Made by a program: the position numbers and the translations under genes
Origin: JAAZHD01 sp012510895
Lineage (GTDB): Bacteria; Bacillota; Clostridia; Caldicoprobacterales; DTU083
Length of the DNA stretch: 64,000 nt
Direction of reading: 5' to 3'
Assembly: GCA_050951465.1 (NCBI GenBank)
Contig: JBMNJC010000005.1
Span: 62,001 to 126,000, forward strand
Notes under the pieces: generated by a model
What the model was told of the DNA's origin: nothing
The model's database searches: none
Seen by the model: only the letters and a program-made list of their open reading frames with translations
Shown here: positions 46,118 to 55,850 of the stretch, in pieces
Numbering within the stretch: the first letter of the stretch is position 1
Layout of the letters: the number at the start of each line of letters is the position of its first letter

Positions 46118-47467
46118 TCATCCGTTGCCTTTCAGTACATTTCCTATGGTTTTAAGGCTGAGTTTTTGCCCCATATATAAAACCAGCCCCTTATAGATTC
46201 TGGCCGAGAGAATGATCAAAAGCACAGTAAATACTATCAGTATGAACAGGGTAAGTATTCCCTCGCCCAATCCTGCGGCGCCGGTTAACAGATGAACCGG
46301 TACAAGAAAAGGTGATGTAAAAGGTATATATTTGCTGACCTCAATTACAGTATTATTTTCCGACAGGGTGGCTAAAAATGTTATAAGCCAGCTTATTATA
46401 ATGGGCATGACGAATATAACCTGGGTTGATGCAACGTCTTCCGGTTTTGAAACAAGACTGCCGGCAAGGGCTGCCAGCACACAGTAGAAAAGAAAACCTG
46501 TGAAGAAGAAGAGAAGGGCCACAAGTACTGACTGGGCAGTAAGGGCAGTCTGGCCGATATTATCCCGCAGAATGCCCAGCATGGCAACAACAGTGTTTTC
46601 ATATTCCGGATAAATGCTTTTTGCAATGGCATTTCCTCCATACAGACCTGCAAAGACGGCTGCAATCCAGGACGCAAACTGAATGATGGCAAGTGAAGCA
46701 GCGGCCAGTATCTTGCCTGATATCAATGAATTTGGGTGGACTGAGGTCAACAGCGTTTCAATAAGTCTTGAGGTCTTTTCTATGGAAACGGACTTGCTTA
46801 CCGTCTGGCCGTATATAAGAAGCATAAAGTAGAGCATGAATCCAAAGACCAGCGGCGCCAGCGTTTTGATCATGTCTGCGGCCAGCATTGATCCGCCGAT
46901 ATCAGAGATTTGAACAAAGGTCGGTGTTAGTATTAAATTCAGCTGCTCCTGGGACATCCCTGATTCGACCAGGAGTTTTGTTCTGTATATGGCTGCCAAT
47001 GAGTCCAGAAGCTGCTGAGCCTGCTGCTCCGATATGCCTGAATTATCAGGAACAGCTGCCTCCATCCGATATCCTGAGCTGTTTTCAGAAATTATAAGGG
47101 CGATTGTTTCGGAAGAATGGGCCGCAGCCTCTTTTATGAGTTCTTCCCTTCCTGTCCCGGGCTTGCTGATAAATTCAATATTTATAAGGTCTATTGCACC
47201 TGTATTATGTGCAGCTTGTTGAAAATCAACGGGCTCCTGTCCGGTCTCATCAAGAACATAAAGGGTTTTGACGGGAGAAAGCCCGGAAGCTTGTTGTTCT
47301 TCTTCCGGTTTTGCAGTCAGTGTAATTGCAAGTATTAAACCGCCCATAATAAGCATTGCAACCAGTATGGTTACAGCCTTATAGCCTTTTGATGCATTCT
47401 GCCTGAATGTAAAACCAAATACATTCGTCCATCCTCTGAAACTTCTGCCGGTAAAACTTCTGCTCAT
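46118..47467 (-). CDS. ABC-2 family transporter permease (NatB-like), intact
   Basis: A 449-residue membrane protein with a span near the N-terminus (about 30-50), a large extracytoplasmic domain (about 55-200) and about five to six C-terminal spans (210-430), the layout of NatB-type sodium or antibiotic exporters. The conserved ISIEKTSRLIETLLTSVHP-type helix (about 235-253, reading VSIEKTSRLIETLLTS) is typical. It overlaps the upstream permease by 4 bases (ATGA), behind GAGGAGGG. It is the only undamaged reading frame of the three transporter genes. It probably forms a heterodimer with the permease encoded at 47464-48814. Confidence 0.9.
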   Translation of the reverse strand: MSRSFTGRSFRGWTNVFGFTFRQNASKGYKAVTILVAMLIMGGLILAITLTAKPEEEQQASGLSPVKTLYVLDETGQEPVDFQQAAHNTGAIDLINIEFISKPGTGREELIKEAAAHSSETIALIISENSSGYRMEAAVPDNSGISEQQAQQLLDSLAAIYRTKLLVESGMSQEQLNLILTPTFVQISDIGGSMLAADMIKTLAPLVFGFMLYFMLLIYGQTVSKSVSIEKTSRLIETLLTSVHPNSLISGKILAAASLAIIQFASWIAAVFAGLYGGNAIAKSIYPEYENTVVAMLGILRDNIGQTALTAQSVLVALLFFFTGFLFYCVLAALAGSLVSKPEDVASTQVIFVMPIIISWLITFLATLSENNTVIEVSKYIPFTSPFLVPVHLLTGAAGLGEGILTLFILIVFTVLLIILSARIYKGLVLYMGQKLSLKTIGNVLKGNG

Positions 47468-48814
47468 AGTGTACCCTCCTCGCTGCCTGATTTGTACAGT
47501 TTAAACAGTTCATTAAATTTGATTCTGCTGCCGTTGTGCAGAATTACGGCTTCATAAACCCTTGCCACGAATCGGAACAGGAGCATGATGAATATCAGCT
47601 GAAGAACAACAGCCCCTGCAATAAGAAGAGGGCCGGCCTTTCCTGTCAGAATTGCACCCGGAAGCAGGAAAGGAGAAGAGAGCGGAAATAACATTGAGAA
47701 TATGACATAGCCATTCACTCCCGGACCCGTTTAATACATTGGCTGCGCCTATTCCGATATAGGCCCCCGCCATATTGACAAAGGTAAACAGGGTAAGGCC
47801 TTCATTCATTTCTTCAAGTCTGCTGACAGTGGCGCCTGTCAGTCCTGCCAGTGCGGCATAGAAGGTCATTCCCAAAACCACCACTAAGAGACAGAATAAT
47901 ATATTGATCGGATTTAAGTTATTGAAAATATCAGCCGGCAGCAATTGAGACAGACCAGCCCCGCTGTTACCGGATGAAAATGCCGAGGAAAGTTTGTTGG
48001 ATAAAAATACAACAATAATTAACGATACAACCTGCACAAGTACAGCCGTAAGCATAGCCAGTATTTTGCCTATCATAAGAGCCAGAGGCTTGATTGAAAT
48101 CAGCAGAAATTCAATAACCCGCGAGGATTTTTCAGTAACTATGGACGTGGCTATCTGAGTACTTGCCATTATGTTAACCATCATTACAGTAAACAGGATT
48201 CCGTATATAAACCAATATTCGCTGTATGTAATGGAAGTGTCTTTTTCTATTACCTTATTGCCTTCAGAATCATAAACGGATATTTCTGTTGCTATTTCTG
48301 AGTTAACTGCCCTGAGCTGCTCTTCTGTTATGCCGAGCGGATTATTCTTAAAGCTTTCAAATTCATCGGCTATGGTGCCGGAAAGCTGAAACCATTCTTC
48401 ATTGCTTAGCTTTTTACCACTTGATACCAGAAACTCCAGCCTGAACATTCCCTCATCATGGGTGATATTAAGTATGGCCGAATCTTTTTCGGAATTCTCT
48501 ATTCTGTCTGCCAGAGCATCATAGTCTTCATTAAGGGTTTCAAAAACAATGTGGCTGAGTCTTTCATCATCTATTATCTCATTGAAATCCAAACCGGTGA
48601 GCTGAGTCTGATTATTGACATAAACCTTGTTTATTTCAATCGGTTCATCCGTGTCAGTATTATCAGGTGAGGAAATCATATTTATTACATGGATTGATAT
48701 CAGGGCTAAAATTATGAGTATGATATACGTAATGATATATGCCTTGTTTTTCAGAGTTTGCACAAGCGTAAAGGTAAAAACATTTTTCCATCCGCTTAAG
48801 TCATTCTTATTCAT
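47464..48814 (-). pseudogene. ABC-2 family transporter permease (NatB-like), frameshifted
   Basis: A paralogue of the next permease, starting at 48814 (behind AAGGTGGGGG) and sharing its GWKNVFTFT start. One long extracytoplasmic domain, the SIVTEKSSRVIEFLLISIKP helix and several spans are read in one frame to about position 47720. The last 80 residues, including two spans and the tail, continue in another frame to 47464. Joining needs one base fewer: removing one G from either GGG run (plus-strand CCC at 47720-47722 or 47726-47728) gives a smooth NGPGVNGYVIFSM junction. Either the gene is a recent pseudogene or the sequence has a base-call error. The frameshift cannot be assigned from sequence alone. 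Confidence 0.75.
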
Positions 48815-49740
48815 TGGCAACCCCCACCTTTTCAACAAATATCTCATGCAGGGAGGGCTCCCTGAGTTCGAAGCGGATGATTGAAATGTTGTCCCGGATC
48901 AATTGGGATAAAAAGTCCATTGCCTGCTGTTCTTTCTGAACCTTCAAGTGGTATTCACCAGGCGTTTTTTTGACTATGGTCAGTCCGAACCGGGGGATAT
49001 AGGATGAAATATCAGATTCACATTTTATGAACAGATTAACCCGTCCATAACCTTTTTTTATTTCATTCAGATTTCCCTGCAGTACAACTTTTCCTCTGTG
49101 AAGTATGGTGATGTCGGAACAGAACTCTTCAATGGTAGGCATTTGATGACTGGACATAATCAGGTATTTTCCGGCGGCTATTTCTTCATGTATGATGGAT
49201 TTGAATAAATCGGTATTGACAGGATCAAGGCCGGCCAAGGGCTCGTCCAGTATCAGCAGTTCGGGGTCGGATATTAAAGCTGCCATTAACTGGATCTTCT
49301 GCTGGTTGCCCTTAGAAAGCTGTTCCGCTTTGTAAGGCTTTGATTTTCTTCCCCTGGTTTTGGGCGGAAATATGTATTCATCTACCATAAGCCTCTCAGA
49401 CCAGTATTTAATGCGTTCCATGGCTGTATCCCTGGGCACGCCACGGAGCCTGGCAAAGTAAAGCAGTTGATCAATAAGGGTATATTTAGGATATAAACCG
49501 CGCTCCTCAGCCAGATAGCCTACATTTGCATTGACTGCATCCAATGGTTTGCCTTTCCACAGTACCTCGCCGCCGTTTTCCGGCCAGCATTCCCAATATT
49601 AATCTCAGTGTAGTTGTTTTCCCGGCACCATTTGTACCCAGCAGGGCGTATACACCGGATTCTTTGATCTCAAAGCTTAAGTTCTCCAAGACAACCTTGT
49701 CCCCGTATTTCTTGGTAAGATTTCTGACGATTAGTGACAC
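48807..49740 (-). pseudogene. ABC transporter ATP-binding protein (NatA-like), frameshifted
   Basis: The ATPase partner of the two permeases. GTG at 49740 behind AAAGAGGG begins VSLIVRNLTKKYGD. Walker A GTNGAGKTT follows in the first frame, while the Q-loop region, signature LSKGNQQKI, Walker B LLILDEPLAGLDP and SSHQMP switch are in a second frame. The shift lies at a run of four T (plus strand 49576-49579); with three T the join reads LAGNGGEVLWKGKPLDAV, which is normal for the family. As with the permease, the lesion is a +1 base in a short homopolymer. If real, the transporter lacks its engine, since Walker A and B would be on separate polypeptides. Confidence 0.78.
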
Positions 49741-49842
49741 GCTATCCCTCTTTCCCAAATTTCATTATTAAAAACACCCTGTGAAACCATTATAAAATTG
49801 CCTGGATTTATAAGATTCATCCATATCAAATTCCATTATATG

Positions 49843-49860
49843 CTATACTGTTTAGTATAG
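49843..49860. promoter_or_regulatory. 18-base palindrome upstream of the DUF2264 gene
   Basis: CTATAC (49843-49848) and GTATAG (49855-49860) form a perfect inverted repeat around TGTTTA, 52 bases before the ATG and in the gap between two divergent genes. TATACT inside it looks like a -10 box, so a repressor bound here would cover the promoter. GntR-like dimers use sites of this shape; that is an inference. Confidence 0.4.
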
Positions 49861-49911
49861 TAAATACTTAATACAGTATATATTTTAAGGTACAAAGGAG
49901 AGTGGGTATAT

Positions 49912-52080
49912 ATGATCAGCTATAAGGAGTATTCCAGGTTTCTGGCAGGCTGGATCAGGGATGCTCAACAGCATTTGTATGTAATACCTGAGCGGCCTGA
50001 GCTTATGTGTTATGGTCCGGGCTACAATTCCTGGGGGGTTCAGACAAATCAGAAAGCTTTTTCTGCATTTGCGGTTGCAGCCGTAGATCCATCCATAAAC
50101 TGGGACTTAGAAGGAATAGAGAAGCAAAAGGTACTGGACCAGGCACTTGCAATGCTTCGTTTCAGCCTGGAAAGCCACATTGAAGGCAGCAGCTGCTGTA
50201 CCGACGGAGAAAAGTGGGGCCACACATGGATCAGCGCTCTGGGAATAGAAAGAATGATGCATGCTGTGGAAGCCGTATGGGATTACTTGACAGAGGAAGA
50301 TCATAAGCTCCTGAGGAAGGTGCTGATTTCGGAAGTAGACTGGCTTCTGAATGAATACGAAATTGTTGCGGGTCTGATAGAAAACAATAAACCTGAAAGC
50401 AATATCTGGAACGGTGCCATATTATCCAGAACTGCTTTATATTATCCGGATGCACCTAATGCTGAAAGATATAAGGAAAAGGCAACGGAATTTTTCATAA
50501 ACGGTATTTCCATCGAAGATGATGTTAATAATGAAAAGGTGTACGACGGCAAAAAGGTAAAAGACGCCTTTGTGGGTGCAAACTTTTTTAACAGCTTCGC
50601 ATGCAATCATCACAGGTATATGAACGTCGGATATATGGTTATATGTTTAAGCAATATTGCTATGCTTCACTTTTCCTTAAAGGCACGAAGAGCAAAGGCA
50701 CCTGAAGCACTTTATCATAATGTATATGATCTTTGGAAATTAATACGGAGCTGCACCTTTGAAGACGGCCGCCTCTGGCGCATCGGAGGAGATACCCGGG
50801 TCAGGTACTCCTACTGCCAGGATTACGCGCTGCCCATGTGGGCTCTCATGCAGGACAAGTATGATGAAGATTGTACGGGATTTGAAAAGGGCTGGCTGGA
50901 AATCCTGAAAACTGAAACGGTCTATAACGGCGACGGTTCGTTTCTTTCCTCCCGCATCGATTATTTGAAGGATTTGTCTCCCCTGTATTATACAAGACTT
51001 GAATCAGACAGGGCCAATGTAATATCCATGATGGCTTATTGGCGGCGGATGTATGATCTTAGCGGTTCAAAAAAATGTGAAGAGATTACATCCTGGTATG
51101 ATTCCTACCATGGTTCGGTAATGGAAAAAGGGAAGAACAGGCTTGCTTCCTTTACATGGATTTCCGCAGAACGGCCCCAGGCTATGTGCCTGAAAAGGGG
51201 TATAAGCAGCCTGGCTGAATGGCGGTATAATTTAACAGGCGCCATCCGCGGAATAGGGGTTATTCATGACTGCAGGGTGCTTTCTCATGAAGAAAAGCTG
51301 TTTGAAGGCGGTTTCATAACTTATGGCAAAGTCATGTCCGAATCCCAGGGTTTTGTATCTGAAGGGCAGAATATAGACCGTCAGGCTGTAAAAATGATTG
51401 CCTTTGCAGCCCTGCCGGATGATGCCACCGTAATCAGCATACAGAAGGCAGTGGCGGCAAACCGTACCTTAATCGACTCATATAAGGGCATATTGTGGAA
51501 TATTCCCAATGATATATTTAACGGCACTGTAAGAAGGTATAAGTATGACGGCGGCTCTGCCATTCTGAAAGGTGCCGAAAAAACTGACGGAAAAAATCGA
51601 AAAGCAGGTAAATGGCTGAATGTTGATGATGCTATAGGAATTGCAGTGTCAGGAGACCTGGAACTGACCATGATCCGGCCTGAAAAAAGGCAGATTGAAA
51701 TAAAACGTCACCTTGGCAAGGACAGCACGGATTACGGCCGCGGTTCCCTATACTGTGACGAAATAGCCGCCCCTTACAGCAATGAAAGAAAATGGTATGA
51801 CCGGGGTGAAAAGGTATACGAAGTCTCTTTTGCCATGGTGGCCGGGGATGCTCAGAAAACAAAGCAGTGCGCAGAGTCTATGGGAGAAATTGAGAACCTG
51901 CCGGAAGAAGTTCTTTCCATATCCGTAACAGGACAAAATGGCAGAGAGTACTTTATGCTCTATAATACATCGGATGCCTGCTTAGAGGTAGAAATACCGG
52001 ATGCCGTGTGTATTTCAGATGACTTTGAAAAAAGAATAGGGGCAGGTCAGGCCCTGTTATTTGAACGAAGTACAAAGTAA
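49912..52080 (+). CDS. DUF2264 domain protein, helical toroid enzyme
   Basis: A 722-residue protein. The N-terminal two-thirds (about 1-400) are alpha-helical with Trp-, Tyr- and Asp-rich turns (WGVQTNQKAF, NNKPESNIWNGA, FACNHHRYMNVGYM, YCQDYALPMWALM), which I recognise as DUF2264, related by fold to alpha/alpha toroid enzymes. The rest (about 410-722) is beta-rich, with ITYGKVMSESQGF. No signal peptide, so it would act in the cytosol. DUF2264 genes often lie in sugar-acid or rhamnogalacturonan-like loci; here the nearby sulfatase operon is about 5 kb away. A palindrome precedes it. AAAGGAGAG supports the start. Confidence 0.75.
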   Translation: MISYKEYSRFLAGWIRDAQQHLYVIPERPELMCYGPGYNSWGVQTNQKAFSAFAVAAVDPSINWDLEGIEKQKVLDQALAMLRFSLESHIEGSSCCTDGEKWGHTWISALGIERMMHAVEAVWDYLTEEDHKLLRKVLISEVDWLLNEYEIVAGLIENNKPESNIWNGAILSRTALYYPDAPNAERYKEKATEFFINGISIEDDVNNEKVYDGKKVKDAFVGANFFNSFACNHHRYMNVGYMVICLSNIAMLHFSLKARRAKAPEALYHNVYDLWKLIRSCTFEDGRLWRIGGDTRVRYSYCQDYALPMWALMQDKYDEDCTGFEKGWLEILKTETVYNGDGSFLSSRIDYLKDLSPLYYTRLESDRANVISMMAYWRRMYDLSGSKKCEEITSWYDSYHGSVMEKGKNRLASFTWISAERPQAMCLKRGISSLAEWRYNLTGAIRGIGVIHDCRVLSHEEKLFEGGFITYGKVMSESQGFVSEGQNIDRQAVKMIAFAALPDDATVISIQKAVAANRTLIDSYKGILWNIPNDIFNGTVRRYKYDGGSAILKGAEKTDGKNRKAGKWLNVDDAIGIAVSGDLELTMIRPEKRQIEIKRHLGKDSTDYGRGSLYCDEIAAPYSNERKWYDRGEKVYEVSFAMVAGDAQKTKQCAESMGEIENLPEEVLSISVTGQNGREYFMLYNTSDACLEVEIPDAVCISDDFEKRIGAGQALLFERSTK

Positions 52081-52120
52081 AGCACCAATCCTTATTTTGC
52101 GCTGACGGCAGGTGGTATGC

Positions 52121-54529
52121 GTGAGGGGTAAAGAGGGTAATTGGGAAATTTGGGTAAAAAGACCGGTTTTATGGCTTCTTGCATTTTATGCAGGGGGATT
52201 GATTCTCTTTTACCGGCTTCCTATAAGGCTCCTGTATATATGGATTGCTATGGCAGCAGTTTTTATTACGGGCTTTTTAATAAACAGACGTGTCTTATTT
52301 CCCGTTCTTCTCATACTCGTTTTTCTCTTCGGCGGCCTTAGAAGTACAATTTTTTATCAGAGGGGAAATCCCTTAAAGGCTTTTACAGGTCAGAGCATAA
52401 TCCTGCAAGGAACAGTCAGGAGTCAGCCTCAAACAGAACCGGACCGTATTATTCTGGTGCTTGAGACCAATGAAATAACAGCGGGCGAAAATCACTGCCC
52501 CATAAAGGCAAAAGTAAAGGTAAGCATATATCCGAATGAATACGGAGGAGACTTTTCAGAAAACCGGATTGAATTAAGAACCGGTGATTTTCTCCAGGTA
52601 TCAGGAATGCTTAAGGAACCTTCAGGCCCGCGAAATCCAAAGGGTTTTGATTATAAAAGCTATCTGGCCAGGCGGAATATTTATTCCACCCTGACTGTTA
52701 AAGAAAGCGATGTAAGGTTTTTGAGAGAAGGCAGCAGTCTGTCCCTTAACCGCATACTGGCCGGTTTGCGTGATAAATCTGCAGAAATTATAGAGACAGC
52801 AGTAAGAGGGCAGGAAGGGCAGTTTTTAAAGGCAATTCTTTTAGGACAGCGCTGGCTTATAGAACCGGATGTTATAGACGATTTTACGAAAACAGGGCTG
52901 GCGCATATTCTGGCTATTTCCGGTCTGCATATCGGTTTCCTGGTTCTTCTTTTAAGCAGATTACAATCGCTGTTTAAGCTGAATCGAAAAACGGCTTTAT
53001 TGTTCCAGATATTAATTTTAACTGCTTATGCTTTGATGACCGGTGCGTCTCCCTCTGTGACCAGAGCTGTTATCATGGCACTTATTCATCTTTTTGGCAA
53101 GGCAATGGAAAGAAGGTCAGACATAATAAACAGTGCAGGGGTTGCAGCTTTTCTTATCCTGCTCTTCCGCCCTATGGACATTATGGAAGTAAGCTTTCAA
53201 TTATCCTTTCTGGCGGTTGTTTCCATCGGCTTGTTTGAGGAACCTGTTCGAAAAGGCATGGACTTTTTTCCCGGTAAACTTATACCCAAAAAAATTGCTT
53301 CCATTATTGCAGCAACTCTGGCCGCCCAGGCGGGTGTTCTTCCCCTGGCTGCCTATTACTTTAACCTTATTTCTCCTGTCTCCGTACTGGCTAATCTTTT
53401 GGTGGTCCCTGTACTGGGAATTGTCACAGCCGGAGGTTTTCTGCTGCTTCCCCTTGGAGCGGTTTTACCGTCCCTGGCTGCCGTTATGGCGGTTCCTCTC
53501 CGGTCGTTATGCCGGCTTATACTGCATGCGGCGGAATTTGCGTCAAACCTTCCCCTGGCATATTTTCGGGTGGTTTCGCCATCGGTTGTCACCATAATTT
53601 TTATCTTTTTGATACTTTGGGTCATTTCCCGGGAAAGACCGGCATTTATCCGACATCCTTCCCTGGCATGCATGGTTTTGATTATTGTTTTCCTTTCAGG
53701 CCGATTGATCCTCGGCCTTGCTGCTCCCCGGGAGCTGAAAGTGGTTTTTCTTGACGTAGGGCAGGGAGACTGCTGTTTTATACAAACTCCGGATAAGAAA
53801 AATATATTGATAGATGGGGGAGGGCAAGCCGGCACAAATATAGGCGAAAATGTGCTGCTCCCATTTCTATTGAAGAATGGTATTTCTTCCCTTGACCTTA
53901 TAATCATGTCCCATAATCATGAGGACCATATCAGCGGGCTGATTCCTGTTATTAAACAGCTGAAAGCAAAGGCCTTTATGCAATATCCACCTGAAGCAGA
54001 TAATCCGGTTTACATTGAGCTGAAAAATGCAGTGAAAGGTAAGGGAATACCGATAGTTACGGCAGAAGCAGGACAAACCTTCCGTATAGGGGAGAATACT
54101 GTGCTTCATGTGCTGTACCCTGAGCCCGATGCTGCACAGGCATTATATGATAATAACGAAAATAATCTTTCATTGGTTTTATTGCTTGAGTATGGCAATG
54201 CATCGATTCTTTTTACCGGGGATATCGAAAAAGGTGTGGAATACTATTTAGCCGGCAGAATGGAAAAAGATGCATATGTTTTAAAAGTGCCTCATCATGG
54301 CAGCAATACCTCAAGCACTGATGTTTTTCTAAAAGCGGTTTCTCCCAGGGCGGCAGTCATTCAATGCGGCATTAATTCATTCGGGCATCCTGCCGAGCAG
54401 GTACTGGAGAGGCTGGCAGATCACAGCATTACGGTTTACAGAAATGATCTGCAGGGTGCGGTTGTTATGTATTATCGGGAAGGGCAGACAAGATGGAGGG
54501 TGGAAACCATGCTTGGGAATAATGAATAA
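52121..54529 (+). CDS. comEC: ComEC/Rec2 DNA-uptake channel protein
   Basis: An integral membrane protein of about 803 residues that carries one DNA strand across the membrane during transformation. N-terminal spans (about 8-65) are followed by an OB-fold extracytoplasmic domain, the competence membrane domain (about 210-520, with GLAHILAISGLHIGFL and MTGASPSVTRA) and a C-terminal metallo-beta-lactamase domain (about 540-800) containing MSHNHEDHISGL and KVPHHGSNTSSTD. All parts are present and full length. GTG at 52121 is preferred because AGGTGG ends 5 bases upstream; GTG at 52112 is an alternative. No other com genes are in the window. Confidence 0.93.
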   Translation: MRGKEGNWEIWVKRPVLWLLAFYAGGLILFYRLPIRLLYIWIAMAAVFITGFLINRRVLFPVLLILVFLFGGLRSTIFYQRGNPLKAFTGQSIILQGTVRSQPQTEPDRIILVLETNEITAGENHCPIKAKVKVSIYPNEYGGDFSENRIELRTGDFLQVSGMLKEPSGPRNPKGFDYKSYLARRNIYSTLTVKESDVRFLREGSSLSLNRILAGLRDKSAEIIETAVRGQEGQFLKAILLGQRWLIEPDVIDDFTKTGLAHILAISGLHIGFLVLLLSRLQSLFKLNRKTALLFQILILTAYALMTGASPSVTRAVIMALIHLFGKAMERRSDIINSAGVAAFLILLFRPMDIMEVSFQLSFLAVVSIGLFEEPVRKGMDFFPGKLIPKKIASIIAATLAAQAGVLPLAAYYFNLISPVSVLANLLVVPVLGIVTAGGFLLLPLGAVLPSLAAVMAVPLRSLCRLILHAAEFASNLPLAYFRVVSPSVVTIIFIFLILWVISRERPAFIRHPSLACMVLIIVFLSGRLILGLAAPRELKVVFLDVGQGDCCFIQTPDKKNILIDGGGQAGTNIGENVLLPFLLKNGISSLDLIIMSHNHEDHISGLIPVIKQLKAKAFMQYPPEADNPVYIELKNAVKGKGIPIVTAEAGQTFRIGENTVLHVLYPEPDAAQALYDNNENNLSLVLLLEYGNASILFTGDIEKGVEYYLAGRMEKDAYVLKVPHHGSNTSSTDVFLKAVSPRAAVIQCGINSFGHPAEQVLERLADHSITVYRNDLQGAVVMYYREGQTRWRVETMLGNNE

Positions 54530-54558
54530 GCATCACAAAACAGCATGCAGAAAATCAG

Positions 54559-54608
54559 GAAAAAAGCTGCTGAAACCGAACCAGCCGGTTAGCAGCAGCC
54601 TTTCCTTT
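54559..54608. terminator. Bidirectional terminator between comEC and the spore protein
   Basis: GCTGCTGAAACCG (54566-54578) pairs with CGGTTAGCAGC (54586-54596), mispairing at one or two positions. The plus strand is followed by CTTTCCTTT; the minus strand is followed by six T. It sits between two convergent genes and can end both transcripts. Confidence 0.82.
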
Positions 54609-54658
54609 ACTTACAGGGCTTTTTTGGCCCTTTTAGTAAATGGCGCATCGATATTGCG

Positions 54659-54841
54659 TTATTTGTTTCCGTTAACCGATCTTTCAGCCATTTCTATGGC
54701 CTTGCGGACTATATTACCGCAGTCTCTGGATGATACGCTTCCCCAGCCTTCATTTTTTACAATGTCATAAACCCCAAGCTCTTTTGCTATTTCCTCCTTA
54801 AGGTTTTCTGACATCATGCTTCGATTACGGTTTCGCGCCAT
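54659..54841 (-). CDS. Small acid-soluble spore protein, alpha/beta type
   Basis: A 60-residue protein of the alpha/beta SASP family, which coats and protects DNA in dormant spores. The core is recognisable: SENLKEEIAKELGVYD (about 11-26), with the germination-protease cleavage region near the EEIA sequence, and GNIVRKAIEMAERS near the C-terminus. It starts at 54841 behind AAAGGAGGT; an in-frame ATG at 54883 lacks a ribosome site. The MARNRN start is typical. It marks the organism as a spore former. A hairpin sits directly upstream of its ribosome site. Confidence 0.93.
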   Translation of the reverse strand: MARNRNRSMMSENLKEEIAKELGVYDIVKNEGWGSVSSRDCGNIVRKAIEMAERSVNGNK

Positions 54842-54858
54842 ATCGATACCTCCTTTTA

Positions 54859-54881
54859 GCAGGCCGAACTTTTTCGCCTGC
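54859..54881 (-). other. 5' leader hairpin of the spore protein gene
   Basis: In the transcript GCAGGCG pairs with CGGCCTGC (plus-strand positions 54859-54866 and 54875-54881, one bulge). The 3' side is 5 bases from the ribosome site AGGAGG. It may stabilise the spore message or tune its translation; no homologous regulator is known to me. Confidence 0.4.
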
Positions 54882-54907
54882 AAAACTAGTTTACCCGATA
54901 TTTTTTC

Positions 54908-54936
54908 AACTATGTTTATAAAATTTTGGTTATACT
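54908..54936 (-). promoter_or_regulatory. Possible forespore sigmaF/sigmaG promoter
   Basis: On the minus strand AGTATA (54936-54931) and CATAGTT (54914-54908) are 16 bases apart. This is near the sigmaG pattern (GnATA, then CATnnTA) and correctly placed upstream of the spore protein, about 70 bases from its ATG. The -10 has one mismatch, so the call is tentative. Confidence 0.3.
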
Positions 54937-54972
54937 GTCATTGATAACCTGGATTTTTTGAAAAAAATTAAA

Positions 54973-55016
54973 ATGCAAAAAGCACCCGGCAGAAACTTAA
55001 GAGGCGCTTTTTGCAT
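54973..55016 (-). terminator. Terminator of the SDR gene
   Basis: On the minus strand ATGCAAAAAGCGCC pairs with GGTGCTTTTTGCAT (plus coordinates 54973-54986 and 55003-55016), 20 bases after the SDR stop, followed by TTTTAATTTTTTT. Confidence 0.8.
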
Positions 55017-55035
55017 CATACATAGATTGTTCTTG

Positions 55036-55809
55036 TTATACGCAAGTGTATCCGCCGTCAACCGGAAGGGCTATGCCTGTGACGTAAGAAGCGGCATCTG
55101 ATGCAAGAAATACCGCTGCTGCATCCAGTTCGCCTTCCCTGCCGTAGCGTCCGAGCGGCACGGTGGCTTTCATGTATTGTGAGAATTCTTCCGTTTTAAG
55201 CGTATCTGCAGTCAGCTCGGTTTCAAAATAACCGGGACAGATGGAATTAACGGTAATGCCGTAAGGCGCCCATTCTGCTGCAAGTGCTCTGGTTAAGTTT
55301 ATTGCGCCGCCTTTGGCTGCATGATAGCCGGCGCTTGGAAGTGCCATATTTCCAACAAGGCCGTACATGGAAGTAATGTTAATGATGCGGCCGTATTTAT
55401 TTTTCATCATTATTTTGGCAAAGGCACGGGAAACTTTGAAAACACTGCTTAAGTCCAGATTAATTACAGATGCCCAGTCCTCATCGGTTGTATCAATAGC
55501 AGGCCCTACATGACCGTTGCCCGCATTATTTACCAAAATATCAATTTTATCAAATTCTTTTTCTGTAATTTCTGCTGCCCTGTTAACAGCTTCTGTGTCC
55601 GTTACATCACACTGAATGGGCAGACACTTTACTCCCAGTTTTCTGATTTCTTCCGCAACAGCTTCAAGTTTTTCCTTGCGTCGTGCCATTATAACCAAAT
55701 CTGCACCCTGACGGGCAAATGCTTTCGCCATTTGAACGCCCAAACCGGATGAAGCTCCTGTTACAACTGCTACTCTTCCTGTTAAATCAAATAAATTCTT
55801 TTTATCCAT
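55036..55809 (-). CDS. SDR family oxidoreductase
   Basis: A 257-residue short-chain dehydrogenase/reductase. The Rossmann motif TGASSGLG is at 17-24, the NNAGNG motif at about 92-97, the catalytic Tyr-Lys pair in SAGYHAAKGG (about 160-169) and the C-terminal PVDGGYTCV (about 249-257). Relatives include gluconate 5-dehydrogenase and 3-oxoacyl-ACP reductase types; the NADP or NAD preference and substrate are not certain. The ATG at 55809 is chosen for GGAGG upstream. It has its own promoter (55851-55879) and terminator, so it is a single-gene unit. Confidence 0.9.
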   Translation of the reverse strand: MDKKNLFDLTGRVAVVTGASSGLGVQMAKAFARQGADLVIMARRKEKLEAVAEEIRKLGVKCLPIQCDVTDTEAVNRAAEITEKEFDKIDILVNNAGNGHVGPAIDTTDEDWASVINLDLSSVFKVSRAFAKIMMKNKYGRIINITSMYGLVGNMALPSAGYHAAKGGAINLTRALAAEWAPYGITVNSICPGYFETELTADTLKTEEFSQYMKATVPLGRYGREGELDAAAVFLASDAASYVTGIALPVDGGYTCV

Positions 55810-55850
55810 AATTATTTCCTCCAGATTTCCATTAATCATGTCCTGGCTAT

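Noticed and set aside
47464..49740. Functional split genes through programmed frameshifting in the ABC locus
   Set aside because: Neither shift has a typical slippery heptamer with a downstream structure, and each is repaired by one base in a homopolymer.
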